DNA from: Bacteroidales bacterium UBA1192
GTDB taxonomy: Bacteria > Bacteroidota > Bacteroidia > Bacteroidales > Bacteroidaceae
Assembly (NCBI GenBank): GCA_002310175.1
Contig: DBYG01000051.1
Coordinates: 14,823 to 34,705, forward strand
Length of the DNA: 19,883 nt
Direction of reading: 5' to 3'
The position numbers were made by a program, and so were the translations under genes. Below, in pieces: positions 7,159 to 15,102 of the stretch. A model generated the notes under the pieces. That model saw only the letters and a list, made by a program, of their open reading frames with translations, was not told the DNA's origin and did not search any database. Position 1 is the first letter of the stretch. Every line of letters starts with the position of its first letter.

Positions 7159-8649
7159 ATGAGGTGTTTCCGTATAATAGTGTTATTGTTTCTGTCTGTT
7201 GTTCCTTGTAGTGGAAAAAACATTGTAAGGGACGGAATACGTTATAAAATAACCTCCGATACTACAGTCAGTGTTGCCGAATATAAAAATAAAAGTAATG
7301 CCAGCAATAAGAGTGTGGTAATACCTTCATATATAACCATAAGGGGAATCCGCTATAGTGTTACCAGTATAGAACCACTTGCGTTCTGCGGGTGTCATTT
7401 CATTGAATCATTGGAGCTGCCTTCAACATTGGAAACGATTAGGGAAAAGTCTGTTATTTTATGCAGCTCGCTAAGTACAATCACTATACCCTCTAGAGTT
7501 TCTGATATTGCAGATGGTGCAATTTACGGCAATGCAATGCTCAATGAGATCATTGTTGATACACTTAACCGTTTTTTTGATTCCAGGTTTGATTGCAATG
7601 CCATTATCCGTAAAAAAGACAACACCCTTGTTATAGGATGTAATAATACCACTATTCCAGAGAGTGTCACATGTATTGCAGCTGGGGCATTCCATGATTG
7701 TTCCGGTATTGGTTATGTCTGCATCCCATCTGGCGTTGAAGTGATAGGCGATAACGCTTTTGAAGGTTGTAATAATCTTAAGACTGTAATATTTAGTAAT
7801 GGGATTAGAAAAATAGGCTTTTCTTCGTTTGAGAACTGCATTGGCATAGAAAGCATTTCCATTCCTGACGGGATCCTGGAAATTGGTGGGCGGGCATTTC
7901 ATGGCTGTAGTTCATTGATAAACGTCACTATTCCTAAAAGCGTGGAATATATTGGAGACGAGGTCTTCTCCGGCTGTAGTTCATTGTCATCGGTTTATAT
8001 AGATCCTGACAATAAGGCATACAGCTCCTATGGCTTGAGCAATATAATAGTGGACAGTGCGGAAAAAAGACTTTTGCAAGGGTGTGCCACTTCTATACTC
8101 CCGGATGACATTGAAGAGATAGGGACTGGTGCATTCGTGTCGTGTCATAAGTTGGAATATATCAGACTTCCTGACAATGTGAGATATATTCTAGATGATG
8201 CGTTCCATAATTGTACGGGGCTGACAGGCATACATATTCCAAATAGCATTAGAGACTTGAACAGTTGTGCTTTTATGAATTGCTCCCGGCTTGGATTTAT
8301 AGACCTGCCAGACAATCTTGAAAGAATCTGGGTTGATGCTTTCAATGGTTGTAAAAGCCTTAAAGAGATTTCTATTCCTGACAAAGTATGGTTTATTGAT
8401 AGCCGTGCTTTCATGAATTGTGAGAATCTGGAATATATATCTATACCTGAGAGTGTGACGGCAATATATGATTACTCTTTCTGGGGTTGCAATAATTTGT
8501 CATCAATCAGTATTTTATGTTCTATCCCTCCCGGAATCAGCAAGCATACTTTTTCCAGTTATGGAACACTGCATATTAAAAAAGGGCTTCTGAAGGTTTA
8601 TAAAAAGCATAAATACTGGAGGAAATTCTCAATAGTTGATGATCTTTGA
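7159..8649 (+). CDS. BspA-like leucine-rich repeat protein (496 aa)
   Basis: The frame is open further upstream (from 7057), but ATG 7159 is chosen because it gives a signal peptide (MRCFRIIVLLFLSVVPCSG) and sits 7 nt after the preceding stop. LRR_5 units fill about 65-450, for example ISIPDGILEIGGRAFHGCSS. Longer units have the VDxxNRxFDSRxxCNAII element near 133-150, and a related VYIDPDNKAYSS near 279. The C-terminal part LHIKKGLLKVYKKHKYW is the usual closing element. It is probably secreted or surface-bound and co-transcribed with the split lipoprotein. Binding partner unknown. Confidence 0.85.
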   Translation: MRCFRIIVLLFLSVVPCSGKNIVRDGIRYKITSDTTVSVAEYKNKSNASNKSVVIPSYITIRGIRYSVTSIEPLAFCGCHFIESLELPSTLETIREKSVILCSSLSTITIPSRVSDIADGAIYGNAMLNEIIVDTLNRFFDSRFDCNAIIRKKDNTLVIGCNNTTIPESVTCIAAGAFHDCSGIGYVCIPSGVEVIGDNAFEGCNNLKTVIFSNGIRKIGFSSFENCIGIESISIPDGILEIGGRAFHGCSSLINVTIPKSVEYIGDEVFSGCSSLSSVYIDPDNKAYSSYGLSNIIVDSAEKRLLQGCATSILPDDIEEIGTGAFVSCHKLEYIRLPDNVRYILDDAFHNCTGLTGIHIPNSIRDLNSCAFMNCSRLGFIDLPDNLERIWVDAFNGCKSLKEISIPDKVWFIDSRAFMNCENLEYISIPESVTAIYDYSFWGCNNLSSISILCSIPPGISKHTFSSYGTLHIKKGLLKVYKKHKYWRKFSIVDDL

Positions 8650-8672
8650 ATTAAAAATATTTCAATCAGTAA

Positions 8673-8786
8673 TGTTCACAGACACTCCTATCAAGTTCCG
8701 GACATTGTTTTGTTGTTGATGAGGTTATAAATTCAAGTGGTACGCAATACTATTTTGACAGTGATTCTTATCTATGGATATATTGA
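8673..8786 (+). pseudogene. Short coding remnant with GHCFVVD motif
   Basis: Downstream of the LRR gene, one frame is open from 8673 to TGA 8784-8786 and reads SSSGHCFVVDEVINSSG, then TQYYFDSDSYLWIY. The GHCFVVD start recalls the His-containing G-H-x-(F/W)-V-x-D segment of C10 and related papain-fold peptidases, which occur with BspA-like proteins. There is no start codon, so it is a 3' remnant at best. The family link is tentative. Between 8787 and 8867 nothing else was seen. Confidence 0.3.
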
Positions 8787-8867
8787 TGTTATGCTAATTC
8801 CCGGAGTTATATATCAACCCTGATTGTTTTATCTTTTTTAATCATTTTCTTTATAAGTAATTGTACA

Positions 8868-9342
8868 ATGTATATAAAACTGATTGCTAAATCTTTGATT
8901 GTTATCACCATTTTGTCCGGCCTAACGGTTTGTCATGCTCAGGATGATGGCAAAGCGACAAATAAGACAACTCTTGACAGCCCCTTTGACACAGTTGCAA
9001 TCATAGGTGTTGAGAATGAGACTTACCTAGAAACAAACAAGGTTTTCCATAACGAGAACCGTGTGTCAATACAACGGGCTTGGACTACTGACCATCCGGA
9101 CCACATTCTATTCCGAACAGGAAATGATGTCTTTTAGCAGGATTACATACGAATATGACTTTTTCGGCAGGGTGGTAAAAGAGCACCATTTAAGCGTGGA
9201 TGAGTTAGATGTGACGTGGAAAGATATGGAACAACGTTATGAATACAATGACAGAACAGGAAAAATCATTATGGAAACGATTAACAACCTGAATAATGAC
9301 ACTATAAACCCATCCATATTCAAGTATTATTCCATAAATTAA
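8868..9342 (+). pseudogene. Broken paralogue of the YD-like lipoprotein
   Basis: The first frame (8868-9137) has a signal peptide ending CHA and a TLDSPFDT segment similar to TLDMQFDT of the intact paralogue at 2561. The second frame (ATG at 9124 or read-through, to 9342) encodes YEYDFFGRVVKE and a tail ending FKYYSIN, similar to YQYDSMGRVVLE and FEYYSIA there. The frames meet at TTTT 9132-9135; removing one T would join them (DVF-SRITYEYD). Even when joined the product is about 157 residues against 357, so most of the central repeats are missing. It is a gene with both a large internal deletion and a frameshift. Confidence 0.65.
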
Positions 9343-9402
9343 GTTGTGTTACGTTGGGCTTTATTAATATTATTATGTATTATCTGTACTGATACAGTGT
9401 GT

Positions 9403-10671
9403 CTATTGCGGTTTCTTCCAGAGTGCGTCCATGCGCTCCTTAATGCGCTGCTCCTGGGCGTTGTCCTGCGGCTGCCAGAACTGCGTGCCCTTGATTTCAT
9501 CGGGAAGATACTGCTGGTTCACGAAGTTTCCTTGATAGTCATGGGCGTACTTGTAGTTATCGCCGTAACCCAGTTCTTTCATGAGCGATGTGGGGGCGTT
9601 CCTAAGATGCAGCGGGACAGGTAGGTTGCCGGTCTCCCCCACCTTACCCAAGGCATTGGCTATACCCATGTAGGCGGAGTTGCTCTTGGGGCTGGTGGCC
9701 AGATAGACGGTAGCCTCAGCCAGAGGTATGCGGCCTTCAGGCCAGCCTATCTTCATGACGGCGTCAAACGCGGCGTTGGCTATCAGCAAAGCATTGGGAT
9801 TGGCAAGCCCCACATCCTCCGATGCAGAAATGACAAGACGGCGTGCGATGAAGGCCGGATCCTCACCTGCCTGTACCATGCGGGCCAGCCAGTAGAGGGC
9901 GGCATCGGGGTCACTGCCACGGATGGACTTGATGAATGCCGATATGATGTCATAGTGCATCTCACCGTCCTTATCGTATGCAAGGGGGTTCTGCTGGAGA
10001 CGCTCGTTCACCACTTCATCGGTGATTATCACCTTGTCAGAGCTGTCGGCCTCCACCACAAGCTCCAGGATATTGAGCAACTTGCGGGCATCGCCGCCTG
10101 AGAAACGCAGGATGGCGGTGGTCTCACGCAGTTCTATGTCTCGCTGCTTAAGTATGCTGTCAGTCCTTATGGCCCTGTCCAGTAGTTTGAGCAGGTCATC
10201 CTTTTCAAGAGGATTGAGCACATAGACCTGCATACGGGACAGCAGCGGGCGTATGACCTCGAATGACGGATTCTCAGTCGTAGCGCCTATAAGAGTTATG
10301 TCACCACGCTCCACTGCACCGAGCAATGAATCCTGCTGCGCCTTGTTGAAACGGTGGATTTCATCGATGAAAAGGATGGGACTGCCTTTGGTGCGGAACA
10401 GGGGGTTACTGCGGGCGCGGTCTATGACCTCACGAACCTCCTTCACACCTGCGGTAACGGCACTCAAGGTACTGAAAGGGAGCTCAAGCCTGGTGGCCAC
10501 AATCTGCGCCAGTGTGGTCTTGCCTGTTCCGGGAGGACCCCAGAGTATGAACGATGACAACCTCCCGGAGTCAATCATGCGGCGCAGCACGGCACCCGGA
10601 CCAACCAGATGTGTCTGTCCCACATAATCGTCCAGAGACCTGGGTCTCATTCTTTCGGCTAACGGCTGCAT
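9403..10671 (-). CDS. rarA: Replication-associated recombination protein A (RarA/MgsA)
   Basis: This AAA+ ATPase acts at stalled or collapsed replication forks in the RarA/Mgs1/WRNIP1 family. Motifs in order are Walker A GPPGTGKT (45-52), Walker B LFIDEIHRF (100-108), sensor 1 LIGATTENPS, an arginine finger SR near 145 and sensor 2 GGDARK (192-197). They are followed by the C-terminal tetramerisation region with the signature ISASEDVGLANP. The frame is open to 10800, but ATG 10671 is chosen because MQPLAERMRPRSLDDYVGQ is the normal family N-terminus; the result is 422 residues, a usual length. It overlaps the end of the upstream glycosyltransferase gene by 13 bp and must be co-transcribed with it. 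It is the first core gene after the island. Confidence 0.93.
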   Translation of the reverse strand: MQPLAERMRPRSLDDYVGQTHLVGPGAVLRRMIDSGRLSSFILWGPPGTGKTTLAQIVATRLELPFSTLSAVTAGVKEVREVIDRARSNPLFRTKGSPILFIDEIHRFNKAQQDSLLGAVERGDITLIGATTENPSFEVIRPLLSRMQVYVLNPLEKDDLLKLLDRAIRTDSILKQRDIELRETTAILRFSGGDARKLLNILELVVEADSSDKVIITDEVVNERLQQNPLAYDKDGEMHYDIISAFIKSIRGSDPDAALYWLARMVQAGEDPAFIARRLVISASEDVGLANPNALLIANAAFDAVMKIGWPEGRIPLAEATVYLATSPKSNSAYMGIANALGKVGETGNLPVPLHLRNAPTSLMKELGYGDNYKYAHDYQGNFVNQQYLPDEIKGTQFWQPQDNAQEQRIKERMDALWKKPQ

Positions 10672-11564
10672 GTATTCTGTTTGAGGGAACAAAGATAACA
10701 AAGTTTGTAGAGAGAGAATATCCTGAGCGACGGATTGTTTCCAAGCAGGTTTCTCTCCATCCCTTTTCCGGAAAGCTTCCATATCATCCTGAACAGCCAA
10801 CGGATATGGTATCTGCCTATAAGGTTATAATGGTTCAGGAGCCTTGAGCTGTCACCTATCTCCTCCATGTGTGAGAAAGCGTTCATGACCGCCTGACGGG
10901 TCTTGTCTAAGTACACGTCATTCTTTTCCAACCCGAGATGCACCAGAGGGTTATCTATATGAAGGATGCTCACGCCCCGCTTTTCAAGCTCATGTCCGAA
11001 CTGCACATCCTCATACCCGTATCCGTTATATGATTCATCAAAACGTATGTCCATGAACACTCTCCTGTCAATCAGGAATGAGAATGGAGTGAACCGCGCG
11101 TATGGGGTACGGCCGCGGAACTCCGCGGAACGCTCCCGGTCAGCCTTTCTCTCATATCTCCACCGCAGCTCCACTCCCGGTTCAGGAAGCGTGTCAGTAT
11201 GTATGGCTCCGCCGCATACGACCGATGCACGGTCCGCCGCATCAATATAGTTCCTGAGGAAAAGCCCGTCCCTGACAGCGGAGTCACAGTCCAGGAAGAG
11301 CAGCTTGTCATACCGGGACTCATCGGCCAGCAGGTTACGGATGGACGCTCGCCCCATGTTACGGGAAAGTCCGGTGAAACGGCAGTTTTCAAGGTTTTCC
11401 GCAGTGATGCGGTTCCTCTCAAGTGACAGTCTGTCCGTGGAACAGTCATCGGCCACTATTATCTCATACGGCACACCAAGCTCCAGGCCCTGGGAATGGA
11501 GGTCCTGTATCAGCCGGGAGCAGTCCCGGTTATAGACAGGTATGAGTATGGACAGCGACTCCAT
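10659..11564 (-). CDS. Family 2 glycosyltransferase (301 aa)
   Basis: This is a GT-A fold glycosyltransferase. The N-terminus SLSILIPVYNRD opens the nucleotide-binding domain, VADDCSTD (37-44) holds the uridine-binding acidic pair, LFLDCDSA (89-96) holds the DxD metal motif, and YNGYGYEDVQFG (179-190) matches the GxGxED acceptor/catalytic-base motif of GT2/GT7-C enzymes. It lacks membrane segments, although the C-terminal 40 residues are basic and hydrophobic and may bind membrane. It would transfer a sugar from a nucleotide sugar to a glycan or lipid; donor and acceptor cannot be inferred. It is transcribed from a box at 11586-11593 and overlaps rarA by 13 bp. Confidence 0.87.
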   Translation of the reverse strand: MESLSILIPVYNRDCSRLIQDLHSQGLELGVPYEIIVADDCSTDRLSLERNRITAENLENCRFTGLSRNMGRASIRNLLADESRYDKLLFLDCDSAVRDGLFLRNYIDAADRASVVCGGAIHTDTLPEPGVELRWRYERKADRERSAEFRGRTPYARFTPFSFLIDRRVFMDIRFDESYNGYGYEDVQFGHELEKRGVSILHIDNPLVHLGLEKNDVYLDKTRQAVMNAFSHMEEIGDSSRLLNHYNLIGRYHIRWLFRMIWKLSGKGMERNLLGNNPSLRIFSLYKLCYLCSLKQNTCSR

Positions 11565-11585
11565 AGATTATTGAACATTATTTGG

Positions 11586-11603
11586 CAAAAGTAACTAATT
11601 TTG
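11586..11603. promoter_or_regulatory. Face-to-face promoter boxes for glycosyltransferase and CDF genes
   Basis: The minus strand has TACTTTTG (11586-11593) and the plus strand TAATTTTG (11596-11603), both fitting TAnnTTTG. Only two bases lie between them, and the outer ends form an inverted repeat (CAAAA...TTTTG). The two polymerases could not bind together, so the glycosyltransferase-rarA unit and the CDF gene may be expressed in competition. Neither has a convincing -33 element at ideal spacing. Confidence 0.5.
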
Positions 11604-11611
11604 CAAATCAT

Positions 11612-12517
11612 ATGGACAGAGAGAGGCAGATATATAAGGTGACACTTGCAGGCGGAGCAGTGAACGTGGTTCTGCTGGCCTTCAAGTTTGCCGCAGGCAT
11701 ACTGGGACGCAGCGCAGCCATGATTGCCGATGCCGTCCACTCTCTTTCCGATTTCATTACAGACCTGATAGTTCTGGTTTTCGTCCATATCAGCGGCAAG
11801 CCTCAGGACAAGTCACATGACTACGGACACGGGAAGTATGAGACCCTTGCCCTGACTATCATAGGGATAGCGCTCATGATAGTGGCTGTTGGGATTTTCC
11901 ATAACGGTGCGCTACGGATAGCCGCATGGTGGCAGGGAGAGGAACTGGAGGCACCAGGTATGCTGGCCCTCTGGGCGGCACTGGTCTCGATTATCCTGAA
12001 GGAAGTGACTTACCGGTTTACAATACGATATGCCCGAAAGCTGGACTCTCCTGCCCTGGAGGCCAATGCCTGGCATCACCGCAGCGATGCCCTATCATCC
12101 ATAGGGACGGCGGTAGGTATTGGCGGAGCAATTCTACTCGGCAGGCGATGGGCTGTACTCGACCCTATAGCTTCGGTTGTGGTGGGAGCTTTCATTGTAA
12201 AGGTGGCGGTGGAACTGATTCTGCAAGGCATGAGGGACCTGCTGGAACACTCTCTGCCGGATGATGTTGAGGACGAGATAATCCGGATAGCGCAGGAGGA
12301 GCCTGACGTTATTCAGCCGCATGACCTCCGCACCAGGCGTATTGGCAACCGCTATGCCATTGAGCTGCATATACTCATGAATGGAGACATCACCCTATCC
12401 CAGGCTCATGACCATGCGGATTCCATTGAGGGTAAGCTCAAGGAACGTTTCGGTGAGAACACCCATGTAGCCATTCACATGGAGCCTGCCGACAATAACT
12501 TGTCAGAGTCTGTCTAA
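11612..12517 (+). CDS. Cation diffusion facilitator family transporter (301 aa)
   Basis: This is an inner-membrane divalent metal exporter of the CDF type (zinc, iron or manganese in exchange for protons). Membrane helices run from about residue 10 to 205. The two metal-binding pairs are HSLSD in TM2 (near 44-48) and HHRSD in TM5 (near 148-152), giving an HxxxD/HxxxD-like site. The C-terminal cytoplasmic domain (about 205-295) carries LHILMNGDITLSQAHDHAD and ends VAIHMEP, as in the dimerising ferredoxin-like domain. ATG 11612 is preferred over an upstream TTG at 11582, which would lie upstream of the promoter box. Only about 8 nt separate that box from the ATG. The metal substrate cannot be set by eye. 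Confidence 0.9.
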   Translation: MDRERQIYKVTLAGGAVNVVLLAFKFAAGILGRSAAMIADAVHSLSDFITDLIVLVFVHISGKPQDKSHDYGHGKYETLALTIIGIALMIVAVGIFHNGALRIAAWWQGEELEAPGMLALWAALVSIILKEVTYRFTIRYARKLDSPALEANAWHHRSDALSSIGTAVGIGGAILLGRRWAVLDPIASVVVGAFIVKVAVELILQGMRDLLEHSLPDDVEDEIIRIAQEEPDVIQPHDLRTRRIGNRYAIELHILMNGDITLSQAHDHADSIEGKLKERFGENTHVAIHMEPADNNLSESV

Positions 12518-12536
12518 ACTAAGTTTCCTGTTTTTC

Positions 12537-13265
12537 TCACATTACCTGACTGCCGTAAAGCGCGAAGTCACCGCGAGCAGGGTCATCGGGCCATATTTGT
12601 GCCATTTCACCGGTTATTACGATGCTTGTCCTGAGATCAGCGCTGCGCCTTGAAGTCAACCCCAGGGATTTAGCGGTTGAATAGACGTGAGTGTCAACAG
12701 GGATGAGTAACTGTGCAGGAGTGATGCGAGTCCATATCCCGAAATCCACCGGGCTCCCCTTGCGGACCATCCAGCGCAGAAACATATAAAGGCGTTTGTT
12801 GGCCGATATGCTGCCAGGAACAGGTATTCCGTTCACACCCTCAAACACACTGCACAACCTGTAAACCCCTTTCTCAAGCGGCTCGCCCGGATTGAACAGA
12901 TACTCCAGGCTTTCCATTCCGGAATATATTCCGCACAGGCGTTCACAAAGCATCCTGAAATCCGCCCACTTGTAGAAACGGTACAGGCATCTGTCCGGAT
13001 CATGTTCCGGATTCTGCCACGCTCCGGATATCACATAATGGTATGGACCTCCTGCAGCATCCATCATGCCGTGAAGCCGTTCAAGCACACCAAGAAAGAC
13101 CTTTCGGCTTCCATATGCCATCCAGGCCGATATGAAAGCTGACACCTCAATGTCACGCTGACCGCTGTACCGGTGCGGAAAAGATATGGGGTCACCATCA
13201 ATGAAAGCGGGGCACTCGCACCTTTCAGCCGCATTTATCAGTTCCTGTCTGGTCTCCTCTGTCAT
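12537..13265 (-). CDS. TIGR02757/DUF2400 family protein (242 aa)
   Basis: A conserved bacterial protein of unknown function. Family-like segments are DPISFPHRYSGQRDIEVSAF (25-44), the SANKRLYMFLRWMVRKGS stretch (154-171), PVDFGIWTRI, LLIPVDTHVY (186-195) and the final DFALYG. The IPVDTHV segment recalls helix-hairpin-helix DNA glycosylase folds, but no reaction can be claimed. The frame is open to 13358; ATG 13265 is chosen because the upstream residues do not fit the family and would run through a promoter box (13274-13281). It is transcribed divergently from glnS and converges on the CDF gene with 19 bp between them. Confidence 0.85.
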   Translation of the reverse strand: MTEETRQELINAAERCECPAFIDGDPISFPHRYSGQRDIEVSAFISAWMAYGSRKVFLGVLERLHGMMDAAGGPYHYVISGAWQNPEHDPDRCLYRFYKWADFRMLCERLCGIYSGMESLEYLFNPGEPLEKGVYRLCSVFEGVNGIPVPGSISANKRLYMFLRWMVRKGSPVDFGIWTRITPAQLLIPVDTHVYSTAKSLGLTSRRSADLRTSIVITGEMAQIWPDDPARGDFALYGSQVM

Positions 13266-13273
13266 AGCAAGTG

Positions 13274-13281
13274 CAAAGATA
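13274..13281 (-). promoter_or_regulatory. -7 promoter box for the DUF2400 gene
   Basis: On the minus strand TATCTTTG matches TAnnTTTG exactly and lies 8 nt from the ATG at 13265. The predicted leader is about 3-4 nt, so translation may start in a leaderless manner. Its closeness also decides against the longer upstream start. Confidence 0.55.
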
Positions 13282-13328
13282 AGCTTAAAAATAGTCAGTC
13301 CATACCCTGAAAAACGACTAAAAAAAGG

Positions 13329-13336
13329 TAACTTTG
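13329..13336 (+). promoter_or_regulatory. -7 promoter box for glnS
   Basis: TAACTTTG matches TAnnTTTG exactly and is 23 nt from the glnS ATG at 13360. No clear -33 element was seen. The box would drive glnS, the TPR gene and probably the small export gene. A second, out-of-register reading just downstream (CGCTTTGC) is not a match. Confidence 0.55.
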
Positions 13337-13359
13337 CGCTTTGCAAAACAAATATCACT

Positions 13360-15102
13360 ATGGCAGAGATTAACGCAGCAGAAAACAGCGAGAAGAAAAG
13401 CTATAACTTCATTGAGGAGATGATCCGCAAGGACCTTGCCGAGGGTAAGAACGGAGGGAGGATTCAGACCCGTTTCCCGCCGGAGCCCAACGGTTACCTT
13501 CACATAGGACACGCCAAGGCGATATGCCTGGATTTCGGCATGGCCCGGAAGTACGGAGGCATCTGTAACCTGCGTTTTGATGACACCAACCCGACCAAGG
13601 AGGACACAGAGTATGTGGATGCCATAAAGGAGGATATACAGTGGCTGGGATTCCGGTGGGAGAACGAGTTCTACGCATCTGATTACTTCCAGCAGCTGTG
13701 GGACTTTGCCGTTGAGCTTATCAAGGAGGGCAAGGCTTATATTGACGAGCAGGATCAGGAGACCATCCTTTCACAGAAGGGCACCCCTACCCAACCCGGC
13801 ATAAACAGTCCTTACCGTGACCGTCCCATACAGGAGAATCTGGACCTGTTCTACAAGATGAACAGCGGCGAGCTTGAGGAAGGCTCTATGGTACTGCGTG
13901 CCAGGATTGACATGGCTCACAACAACATGCTGTTCCGCGATCCCATAATATATCGCATTGTAAAGACGCCTCACCATCGTACAGGCACCAAGTGGAAGGC
14001 ATATCCGATGTATGACTTCGCACACGGCCAGAGCGACTATTTCGAAGGTGTCACACACTCTCTCTGTACGCTGGAGTTCGTTCCTCACCGTCCGCTCTAT
14101 GACCTCTTCATAGACTGGCTCAAGAAAGGTCAGGACCTGGATGACAACCGTCCCCGACAGACCGAGTTCAACAAACTGAACCTTAACTATACCCTTCTGA
14201 GCAAACGCAACCTGCTGGCACTGGTGCAGAACGGAATGGTATCAGGATGGGATGATCCCCGTATGCCTACCATCTGCGGTTACCGCCGTCGCGGATATAC
14301 CCCGGAAGCCATCCGTATGTTTGTGGACCGCATAGGTTACACCAAGTTCGACGCCCTTAACGATATGGCACTCATGGAGTCCGCCATCCGTGAGGACCTT
14401 AACCGCAGGGCCACACGGGTATCAGCTGTCATCAACCCTGTCAAGCTGATTGTAACCAATTACCCGGAAGGCAAGACCGAAGAACTGGAGGCCGTCAACA
14501 ACCCGGAAGAACCAGAAGCCGGTACGCACAAGATAACGTTCAGCCGTGAGCTCTGGATTGAACGTGAAGATTTTATGGAGGATGCGCCTGCCAAGTATTT
14601 CCGTTTGAGCCAAGGCCGCGAAGTACGCCTCAAGAGCGCTTACATAGTACTATGCACCGGCTGCAAGAAAGCAGCTGACGGCACTGTTGAGGAGGTCTAT
14701 TGCGAATATATCCCCAACACCAAGACCGGCGAATCCGATTGTAACCGCAAGTGCAAGGGCACCATTCATTGGGTAAGTGCAGCCCACGCCGTCAAAGCTG
14801 AAGTCCGTCTTTATGACCGTCTGTGGAAGGTTGAGAACCCGAGGGACGAGCTGGCCCGTCTGCGCGAGGAGGGAATGGACGTGATTGACGCACTCAAACA
14901 GATGAAAAACCCCGATTCACTGGAGATACGCGAGAACTGCTATGTGGAGCAGTATTTAGCTGATACCAAGCCCATGGACCATTTCCAGTTCCAACGCATA
15001 GGTTATTTCTGCACTGACAAGGATTCCACTCCTGATCACCTCATATTCAACCGCACAGTATCACTAAAGGATACCTGGAGCAAGGTCAAGGACAAGGCTT
15101 AA
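13360..15102 (+). CDS. glnS: Glutaminyl-tRNA synthetase
   Basis: This cytoplasmic class I synthetase charges tRNA-Gln with glutamine using ATP. PEPNGYLHIGHAKA (41-54) contains the HIGH signature, LRFDDTNP (71-78) follows as in GlnRS/GluRS, and LLSKRNLLALV (279-289) is the KMSKS-type loop. The rest is the anticodon-binding beta-barrel region ending with FNRTVSLKDTW. The length of 580 fits bacterial GlnRS. ATG 13360 is used because the earlier open frame (from 13186) crosses the promoter and overlaps the divergent gene. Within the C-terminal barrel there are five cysteines (432, 435, 448, 461, 465). Its stop overlaps the ATG of the TPR gene by one base (TAATG). Confidence 0.96.
   Translation: MAEINAAENSEKKSYNFIEEMIRKDLAEGKNGGRIQTRFPPEPNGYLHIGHAKAICLDFGMARKYGGICNLRFDDTNPTKEDTEYVDAIKEDIQWLGFRWENEFYASDYFQQLWDFAVELIKEGKAYIDEQDQETILSQKGTPTQPGINSPYRDRPIQENLDLFYKMNSGELEEGSMVLRARIDMAHNNMLFRDPIIYRIVKTPHHRTGTKWKAYPMYDFAHGQSDYFEGVTHSLCTLEFVPHRPLYDLFIDWLKKGQDLDDNRPRQTEFNKLNLNYTLLSKRNLLALVQNGMVSGWDDPRMPTICGYRRRGYTPEAIRMFVDRIGYTKFDALNDMALMESAIREDLNRRATRVSAVINPVKLIVTNYPEGKTEELEAVNNPEEPEAGTHKITFSRELWIEREDFMEDAPAKYFRLSQGREVRLKSAYIVLCTGCKKAADGTVEEVYCEYIPNTKTGESDCNRKCKGTIHWVSAAHAVKAEVRLYDRLWKVENPRDELARLREEGMDVIDALKQMKNPDSLEIRENCYVEQYLADTKPMDHFQFQRIGYFCTDKDSTPDHLIFNRTVSLKDTWSKVKDKA

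Noticed and set aside
9384..9397. Small hairpin CTGTA/TACAG as a terminator for rarA
   Set aside because: The stem is only five pairs with no following T-run on the minus strand.
10253..10627. Plus-strand open frames opposite rarA
   Set aside because: They are frame shadows of a well-conserved AAA+ gene with no independent support.
10672..10800. N-terminal extension of RarA
   Set aside because: The extra 43 residues overlap the glycosyltransferase coding region and do not fit the family, whose usual N-terminus starts at 10671.
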